DNA from: Chloroflexota bacterium
GTDB lineage: Bacteria > Chloroflexota > Anaerolineae > Promineifilales > Promineifilaceae
Direction of reading: 5' to 3'
Assembly: GCA_009937635.1 (NCBI GenBank)
Contig: JAACFF010000058.1
Span: 1 to 36,566 of the forward strand
Length of the DNA: 36,566 nt
Within the stretch, counting starts at the first letter, position 1. Each line of letters opens with the position of its first letter. The position numbers and the translations under genes are program-made. The notes beneath the pieces were generated by a model. That model made no database searches, was not told the origin of the DNA, and saw nothing but the letters and a program-made list of their open reading frames with translations. Shown here one piece after another: positions 31,139 through 36,566 of the stretch.

Positions 31139-34100
31139 ATGGTAACTGCACCAGATGGCTTCACACACCTGGAAGTACATTCCCATTATACCCTGTTAGG
31201 CGGTACGATGTCGGTTGGAGATCTGGTGAAACGGGCGACGGCCGATAATCTGCAGGCTCTGGCTTTGACTGACACCAATAATCTATACGGGATCGTCTCT
31301 TTCGCGCATGCTTGCGCGGCTGCAAGTATTAAACCCATCATCGGCATGGCAGTCGATGTCGCTGTGCCTGCTGGAATGATGCCTCCGGACACGGCCGTTC
31401 CGGGCAGGCTTGTGCTGCTGGCGAATGGCATAGCAGGGTATCGATCGCTGTGCCAATTGTCGTCACATGTGCAGGGCCAAGGACCCCTGGAACAGTTGCA
31501 ACCGCAAGGGCTGGATTGGGAGACATTGCGCAATCATAAGCAAGGCCTGGTATGCCTCACCGGTGGGCGGCAGGGTTGGATTGAGCGTTTTTTGCGTGCC
31601 GGGCGCCCGCAAGCAGCGGCTCGCTTTGCCGCTCGGCTGGCCGGGCTTTATGAGGAGCAGGTTTATTTGAGTATTTGCCCTCAAAGCCCTGGTGATGCAT
31701 TTGTGCAGGAGACCGTCGACCTGAGCCAGCGATTCGGACTGCGACCGGCAGCTGTGCAGCCGATCACTTGTTTGCGTCCTGCGGAGGTACCACGCCTGCG
31801 CCTGCTGGCGGCCATAAAGTACAATTGCCGTCTAGATGAAGTTCAGGCTACCATGTTGCCCGCTCTGGGCGATCTAAACGTACCTCTTTCCTGGCCCACT
31901 CCCCAGCAGGTAGGGGAACGATACGTCGCATATCCCGAAGCTCTGGCCAACGTCGCGGGGATTGCCAACCACCTGGAGCCAGGATTGCCTGATGGTCGGC
32001 CTATCTGGCCCATTTTACCCTTGCCTGGCGGGCAGACAGCACAGGAGGCGCTGGCCGCTGCTGCACGTAGTGGCCTGAGCGAAAAGAGGATGCCTGGGCC
32101 GCAGGAACCCATCCGGACCCGCTTGGAGCGGGAGCTGGAGGCGATCGGCCGTCATGGTTTTTCGCCCCTTTTTTTGATCGTGGCCGATATTGTACGTTTC
32201 GCGCAGCATGAGGGCATACCGGTCAATACGCGTGGGAGCGTGGCCAATTCATTGGTTGCTTACTGTGTGGGCATCACGCAAGTGGACCCGGTGGCCCATG
32301 ACCTGTTATTCGAGCGTTTTCTAAATCCGGCCCGTTCGACGCTACCTGATATTGACCTGGACTTTTGCAGCCGGCGGCGGGATGAGGTGCTGGATTATGT
32401 GCGCCGTACCTATGGTGAGGATCAAGTGGCGCTTGTCGGCAGCATGAGCACCATGCAGCCACGGTCGGCGCTGCGTGAGACTGCCAAAGCGTATGGTTTG
32501 GATGAAGCGCAGATAAAAGTGTTGGCGACCAAGACTCCCCGTCACTGGCACCCGGATCCGCGCCGCCGGCATCAATGGCAAATCGACGAAGTTATGGATG
32601 AATTGCATGATGTGTTGGCAAAAAAGGTGATGCTGGCTGCATTTGAAATCACCGGCCAGCCCCATCATATGAGCGTGCACCCCGGCGGCGTCATCTTAAC
32701 CCCGGGCGCGTTGACCGATGTGCTGCCGGTCCAAATGGCCCCTAAAGGTTTTCTGATCACGCAGTATGATCACCGGGACCTGGAGAGAGTTGGACTGCCG
32801 AAGCTGGACTTATTGGGTATCCGGGCATTAACCGTTCTGGCCGATACGGAACAGCTTGTGCGTCTTTTTCATGATGATCAATTCCAGCTGGCGAAGATTC
32901 CCCTGGAGGATGAACGAACTGGCACCCTGTTGTGCAGGGGTGACACTGTTGGCGTGTTTCAATGTGAGTCATCGGGCGCGCGCCGTACTCTGAGACAGTT
33001 GAAAGCGCGTTCTATACGAGATCTGGCGGTAGCTAACGCTTTCTTTAAACCAGGCCCAGCGACGGGCGGCATGGCAGCAACATTTGTGCGCCGCTACCGG
33101 GGAGAGGAAGCGGTGCGCTTTTTACATCCGACCCTGGAACCGATTCTTGGTTCGACACGGGGTGTTCTGCTATTCCAGGAACAGATCTTACGCATTGCGC
33201 GCGATATCGCTGGACTTTCTTGGGCGCAGGCTGATGGTTTGCGCAAGGGCATGAGCAAGTTCCAGGCGGGAGAAATGGCAGCCCTGGAGTCGGCGTTTCT
33301 TGCCGGCTGCCGGCGACCACCTCCACAAGGTCCAGGCTTCAATGTCGAGCAGGCGCAAACGTTGTGGGAACAAGTATCAGCCTTCGCCGGATATGGCTTT
33401 AATCAAGGTCACGCCACTGCCTATGGAGACGTAAGCTACCGCTCGGCTTACCTCAAAGCACATTATCCGGCCGAATTTCTCTGTGCTCGCCTGGCAGATC
33501 GTGGCGGTTTTCACCATCCGGCGATCTATATGGCAGAGGCGCAACGACTCGGCATCGCTATACGGCCGCCGCATGTGAATATCAGCGGTCGTTCCTTCAC
33601 CTTGACAACCAAGCAGAAGGAGCTGCTGAATGGTGATAAGCAATCTGCGTTAGGAGTCGAAGCTATGCTTTGGATGGGATTGGGGCAGATCAGAGACTTG
33701 CGACGTAAAACGGTGAAGAAAATCGCTAGGGAACGGGACAAGGCTCCTTTTTCCGATCTCTCTGATCTACTGGCGCGGGTTCCCATGCCGGAAAAAGAGA
33801 TACAGCACCTCATCCGCTGCGGGGCATTGGATGGGCTGGGCGAAAACCGGGCTGAGATGTTGGCTGATGGTTCCCACCTGGCGCGGGCGGGCAGCAGCCG
33901 CCAATTGGCCTTTGATTTTGCCCGGCCGGCGGGGGTTATGCCTGAAACCGCTGAAGAGCGTTTCCAATGGGAGTCGCATATCCTGGGCATGCCCGTAACT
34001 GTGCATCCATTGGATCTGGTCTCTGCGGATAAAAACAACCTATCATTACGCCAACTTCCGCGGCGCAAAAATCAACAGGTCGTCATTCTAGGCACACGCC

Positions 34101-34297
34101 TGCCTGGTTGGACGGGCGGGAAGGGGTTCTATTTAGGGGATGGCGATACCTTTATCATCATTATACCAAACCAAGGACTCAAGCTAGGCGATGATGAACG
34201 TAAGCCATGGCGGCCGTTGCGACTTAGCGGACAGTGGCGGGAGGATGAATGGGGCGGGGGCTGGTTCCAAGCTGAGACGATAACACTACTCGCCTAA
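31139..34297 (+). CDS. dnaE2: Error-prone DNA polymerase III alpha subunit, DnaE2 type
   Basis: The 1052-residue protein begins with a PHP domain (FTHLEVHSHYTLLGGT, IGMAVDV). The C-family polymerase palm follows, with TRGSVANSLVAYCVGITQVDP and the catalytic aspartates in PDIDLDF (Asp404, Asp406, Asp408). The fingers and tHhH region come next (KLDLLGIRALTVL, FKPGPATGG, FNQGHATAYGDVSY), then an OB-like C-terminus. The length of about 1050 and overall pattern match DnaE2 (ImuC), the translesion polymerase, rather than the longer replicative DnaE1. Its usual partners ImuA and ImuB are not next to it. The first PHP metal residues look mostly kept, so loss of proofreading is not obvious. The ribosome binding site is weak. 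Its last 12 bases overlap the converging MFS remnant. Confidence 0.9.
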   Translation: MVTAPDGFTHLEVHSHYTLLGGTMSVGDLVKRATADNLQALALTDTNNLYGIVSFAHACAAASIKPIIGMAVDVAVPAGMMPPDTAVPGRLVLLANGIAGYRSLCQLSSHVQGQGPLEQLQPQGLDWETLRNHKQGLVCLTGGRQGWIERFLRAGRPQAAARFAARLAGLYEEQVYLSICPQSPGDAFVQETVDLSQRFGLRPAAVQPITCLRPAEVPRLRLLAAIKYNCRLDEVQATMLPALGDLNVPLSWPTPQQVGERYVAYPEALANVAGIANHLEPGLPDGRPIWPILPLPGGQTAQEALAAAARSGLSEKRMPGPQEPIRTRLERELEAIGRHGFSPLFLIVADIVRFAQHEGIPVNTRGSVANSLVAYCVGITQVDPVAHDLLFERFLNPARSTLPDIDLDFCSRRRDEVLDYVRRTYGEDQVALVGSMSTMQPRSALRETAKAYGLDEAQIKVLATKTPRHWHPDPRRRHQWQIDEVMDELHDVLAKKVMLAAFEITGQPHHMSVHPGGVILTPGALTDVLPVQMAPKGFLITQYDHRDLERVGLPKLDLLGIRALTVLADTEQLVRLFHDDQFQLAKIPLEDERTGTLLCRGDTVGVFQCESSGARRTLRQLKARSIRDLAVANAFFKPGPATGGMAATFVRRYRGEEAVRFLHPTLEPILGSTRGVLLFQEQILRIARDIAGLSWAQADGLRKGMSKFQAGEMAALESAFLAGCRRPPPQGPGFNVEQAQTLWEQVSAFAGYGFNQGHATAYGDVSYRSAYLKAHYPAEFLCARLADRGGFHHPAIYMAEAQRLGIAIRPPHVNISGRSFTLTTKQKELLNGDKQSALGVEAMLWMGLGQIRDLRRKTVKKIARERDKAPFSDLSDLLARVPMPEKEIQHLIRCGALDGLGENRAEMLADGSHLARAGSSRQLAFDFARPAGVMPETAEERFQWESHILGMPVTVHPLDLVSADKNNLSLRQLPRRKNQQVVILGTRLPGWTGGKGFYLGDGDTFIIIIPNQGLKLGDDERKPWRPLRLSGQWREDEWGGGWFQAETITLLA

Positions 34298-34825
34298 AGT
34301 GCTGGCTGTTGTTGGTTGCCAGAGCAGAAGATCGACAACGGCAATCAAAGCCAGGAGCGCACTCAAGAAGAAGGGGGCGGAAGCTCCTACATTTTGCCAA
34401 AGCAAACCGGCGATGATCGTTAGGAATATCAGAAACGGCTTTCCGAAACCGCGCAAAGTCAATTTAGGCAGCCGCCTTTTACCTTCAACCGGCACGTCTT
34501 TAGACACAATGGCCAGGGCCAAAACGCCTAATGTGGCCGGGATCAGGCTGACCAGAACCGGGGTCTTAAAGGTGGATGCGCTAAGACCGCCAGCGTTTCG
34601 CTGTGTGCGCAACACGACGAGCATAGCTATGAGCAGACCGATGACGGCTCCACCCGTGTGGGCCGCACGATGGAAACCAAAGGCGAGCCCTCGTTGTTCT
34701 GGGGTAACACTGTCGACGACCATGGCATCGCGTGGAGATGTACGTATTCCTTTGATAACCCGGTCGGCCCAGATGTTGCGAGGCAGATCACGCCAGGATG
34801 TTTTATGGCCCTTTTCCGTTTTCAT
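34286..34825 (-). pseudogene. Remnant of an MFS transporter with N-terminal loss and internal deletion
   Basis: The 179-codon open frame contains ADRVIKGIRTSPRDAMVVDSVTPEQRGLAFGFHR, the strongly conserved loop 2-3 region of a drug/metabolite MFS family. Two to three membrane segments follow, and then the sequence joins directly to a stretch resembling the last transmembrane helix (VGASAPFFLSALLALIAVVDLLL). A full MFS protein has about 400 residues and twelve helices. The first two to three helices and about helices 8-11 are missing, with the frame still open. I infer a decayed transporter rather than a functional small protein. There is no good ribosome binding site. It overlaps the dnaE2 end by 12 bases. 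Confidence 0.75.
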
Positions 34826-35003
34826 TGTAAGGCTCTAAATCTAGGCTAAAATAGCCTCGTGGGCAATATGAAATTGTTAATTTGATTACCATCGCCGGCA
34901 GGATAATGTTTGGAGCGCTATTCAAATATTGATACATATTCTTATCGTTTTTACGGTTGGTTCAGACATGTATTGATTGCTGGCAATTTCTAGGGAGAAA
35001 GAT
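34826..35003. other. Intergenic gap with a weak promoter candidate for the DUF302 gene
   Basis: The 178 bases hold a small perfect hairpin AGGCT-AAAAT-AGCCT (34843-34857). A loose promoter match, TTGATT-N16-TAATGT at about 34880-34908, points toward the DUF302 gene. An AGGGAG ribosome binding site lies just before that gene. No other gene is visible. Confidence 0.35.
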
Positions 35004-35402
35004 ATGACAGATATTGGAATAAAGGTACCTTTGGATTTGGACTATGACTCGGTCCTGGAGAAAGTGACTGAAGCCCTGAAGGTTGAAGGTTTTGGCGTCT
35101 TGACCGAAATTGATGTTAAGGCGACATTGAAGAAAAAGCTGGATGTGGACTTCCGGCCATATAAGATCCTAGGAGCCTGCAATCCGGCACTGGCTCACAG
35201 GGCGCTTTTGACTGCACCGGATGTGGGTATGCTGTTGCCATGCAACGTCACCGTCGCGCAGGAAGAGGACGGCCGTGTCTCGGTATCGATCATCGATCCC
35301 CTGGCTATGATGGGGCTAATGGTCGATCCGGCGCTGGATGAGATCGCGCAAGAGGCGAATGAACGTCTGAGCCGGGTTGCGCAGGCGCTGGCCGAGTCAT
35401 AA
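35004..35402 (+). CDS. DUF302-family protein
   Basis: The start is ATG 35004, chosen for its AGGGAG ribosome binding site; a TTG 27 bases earlier is unlikely. The 132-residue protein has the DUF302 pattern: GIKVPLDLDYDSVLEKVTEAL, the FGVLTEIDVKATLKKKL segment, and the signature PYKILGACNPALAHRAL-x-VGMLLPCNVTV. Both cysteines of the CNPA and LPCN segments are kept. The biochemical role of this family is not established; members are often near redox or metal-related genes. It is a single gene in a short intergenic setting, convergent with the molybdenum hydroxylase gene. Confidence 0.92.
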   Translation: MTDIGIKVPLDLDYDSVLEKVTEALKVEGFGVLTEIDVKATLKKKLDVDFRPYKILGACNPALAHRALLTAPDVGMLLPCNVTVAQEEDGRVSVSIIDPLAMMGLMVDPALDEIAQEANERLSRVAQALAES

Positions 35403-35436
35403 AGAAGAGAAAAACCGGAAGCCAGCGCTTGCGGTT
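35400..35436 (-). terminator. Intrinsic terminator of the molybdenum hydroxylase gene
   Basis: AACCGGAAGC (35413-35422) and GCTTGCGGTT (35427-35436) form a stem with one G-G mismatch and a CAGC loop. On the minus strand it is followed by TTTTTCTCTTCTTT, a good U-tract, 8 bases after the gene's stop. It may also slow plus-strand transcription from the DUF302 gene. Confidence 0.8.
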
Positions 35437-35444
35437 CATAGCTC

Positions 35445-36566
35445 TTATTTTCGCACGACTCGGCGCTTTTTCTTGGGCAGGCGCATGGGTAGCTCCAAGC
35501 GGCGCTCTCCATCAAATTGGTATAAGGCATTGGCCACGGCCCCGGCCGTAGGAACCAGGCCGATCTCGCCGACTCCTTTTGCGCCATAGGGGCCGTACGG
35601 ATCGGGCACTTCCACGCCAATCACCTCTAGTTCAGGCATCTCTTTGGCCCGCAAAACGCCACATTTGCGCAGGCGCGTGCTTTTGGGACGGCCGTTTTCA
35701 ACTTCTAGATCCTCGCTGATCGCATAACCGAGACCCATGTGCAAAGATCCTTCCAATTGCCCTTCGAAGAGCATGGGGTTAAATATCTTGCCCGCATCGT
35801 GGGCAGCGGTGATCTTTTCTATTTGCCCATCTTCGTCCAGCGTTACCAGCTGCGTGGCATAGCTGTAGGAATAATGGGTATATACTTTCTCGACCATGGC
35901 CCCTGGCTTCGTGGTCCAGTCGACGATCCAGAACCCACGGTATTGTTTACCCACCAGATCAGCCAGAGAGTGACTCTCCAGGTCTTTCTTCAATCCTTTG
36001 CAAGCGTCGATCAACGCGTTTCCCACCAATGACGTGGCTCGCGAAGCGGTGGTCATACCCGCCACCTGTTCGGCGATGGTGTCAATTCTCACTTCCATGA
36101 TGGCTGGATCGAGCCCTGTCTCTTCGCAAACAACCTGGGTGGCGATAGTGTTGACCCCTTGGCCCATCTCTGTCCAACCATGGTCGATAATCACCTTGTC
36201 CGGACCTACGATGGTGATCAATGCCGAGGATTCATCGGGCATACCGTTGCCAATGCCTGTATTTTTTAGGCCGCAAGCCAGTCCAGCAAATTTAGCCCTG
36301 TAGAATTCATCTTTCACTGCCAGCAAGGTGGCGCGTGCGCCGGCGCCTCCCTGGATGATTTGCCCGGTGGCCGTCATATCGCCGTCGGTGAGGGCATTGT
36401 CATAGCGGAACTGCCAGCGATCAAATCCGCCCTGTTCGCATAGGTCGTCGATCAGGCTCTCCAGGCCAAAGATGGCCTGGTTGACGCCAAATCCGCGCAT
36501 GGCGCCGCAGGGTAAATTGTTGGTATATACGGCCGTAGCTTCCACATCTGTCACCGGGAAACTATA
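35445..36566 (-). CDS. Xanthine dehydrogenase-family molybdopterin-binding subunit, N-terminal part off the right edge
   Basis: The frame stays open to the window edge and encodes the last 373 residues of a large molybdenum hydroxylase subunit. Recognised features are the AMRGFGVNQ segment that contacts the molybdenum cofactor, GWTEMGQGVNTIATQV, TTASRATSLVGNA, the AHDAGKIFNPM region and the catalytic glutamate in GAKGVGEIGLVPTAGAVANAL. The family hydroxylates purines, aldehydes or other heterocycles using water as oxygen donor. The C-terminal style resembles proteins annotated as selenium-dependent xanthine dehydrogenases, which use a labile selenium ligand rather than selenocysteine; this assignment is only an inference. 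Iron-sulphur and FAD parts would be outside the window. A basic tail (KKKRRVVRK) ends the protein. Confidence 0.92.
   Translation of the reverse strand, partial: YSFPVTDVEATAVYTNNLPCGAMRGFGVNQAIFGLESLIDDLCEQGGFDRWQFRYDNALTDGDMTATGQIIQGGAGARATLLAVKDEFYRAKFAGLACGLKNTGIGNGMPDESSALITIVGPDKVIIDHGWTEMGQGVNTIATQVVCEETGLDPAIMEVRIDTIAEQVAGMTTASRATSLVGNALIDACKGLKKDLESHSLADLVGKQYRGFWIVDWTTKPGAMVEKVYTHYSYSYATQLVTLDEDGQIEKITAAHDAGKIFNPMLFEGQLEGSLHMGLGYAISEDLEVENGRPKSTRLRKCGVLRAKEMPELEVIGVEVPDPYGPYGAKGVGEIGLVPTAGAVANALYQFDGERRLELPMRLPKKKRRVVRK

Larger units (their letters stand above)
2406..36536. repeat. Dispersed highly iterated palindrome ACGGCCGT (21 or more copies)
   Basis: Exact copies were found by eye starting at 2406, 3074, 5955, 6703, 7668, 8515, 8746, 8914, 10366, 14666, 15720, 16137, 17868, 22213, 26891, 27180, 30389, 31391, 35269, 35688 and 36529. 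One-off variants (TCGGCCGT, GCGGCCGT) add more. Most copies lie within genes in all three frames, encoding for instance Thr-Ala-Val, Gly-Arg or Arg-Pro, so codon bias alone does not explain them. About 0.6-0.8 copies would be expected by base composition. Confidence 0.85.

Overview
The window looks like chromosome from a free-living bacterium of the phylum Chloroflexota, most likely an Anaerolineae-type lineage. This is an inference from gene content and style: a TrpB2-type tryptophan synthase beta, a T-box-controlled trp operon, GAF-rich NarX-like kinases, a Thr/Pro-stalked surface protein, a lipoprotein M1 peptidase and a multihaem cytochrome, with near-balanced base composition. No rRNA, tRNA, CRISPR array, transposase or phage gene was seen. 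The right edge cuts a molybdenum hydroxylase gene and the left edge cuts a CPBP membrane protease gene.

Layout. (1) 1-4913, minus strand: a tightly packed cluster of a pentahaem cytochrome c, a UvrD-like SF1 helicase and a CPBP protease. (2) 5080-7352, plus: a surface-anchored clan GH-A glycosidase-like protein and a YbaK-type Cys-tRNA deacylase. (3) 7482-9122, minus: an M1-family metallopeptidase lipoprotein. (4) 9560-19709, plus: the centrepiece, a tryptophan operon. A consensus sigma70-type promoter (TTGACA-N17-TAATAT) leads into a T-box riboswitch with a UGG specifier and an intrinsic terminator. These are followed by trpB2, trpE, a trpS-trpG in-frame fusion, an M16C (PreP-like) metallopeptidase, trpD and trpC. 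The three larger gene junctions each carry a strong stem-loop without a U-tract. (5) 19678-23753, minus: a NarX/NarL-like pair (three-GAF kinase and LuxR-type regulator), followed past a terminator by a small degenerate receiver protein whose end overlaps trpC. (6) 23867-29746, minus: a six-gene near-overlapping array of small membrane protein, selA, tsaD, PAS histidine kinase, single-TM protein and cytochrome P450. (7) 29852-36566: a small unknown protein, an SDR oxidoreductase, a DnaE2-type error-prone polymerase, a decayed MFS transporter remnant, a DUF302 protein, and the C-terminal part of a xanthine dehydrogenase-family molybdenum subunit.

How parts work together. When uncharged tRNA-Trp accumulates, the T-box should let transcription through, raising both tryptophan synthesis (TrpE/G, D, C, B2) and tRNA-Trp charging (TrpS). 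trpF and trpA are not in the window. The kinase-anchor-P450 trio shares stop/start bases and probably makes its products in fixed ratio.

Genome-scale signal. The perfect palindrome ACGGCCGT occurs at least 21 times by eye in 36.6 kb, where well under one is expected from base composition. It is spread through different genes and reading frames, and resembles the highly iterated palindromes of cyanobacteria (HIP1). This and the TrpS-TrpG fusion are the observations I would follow first.
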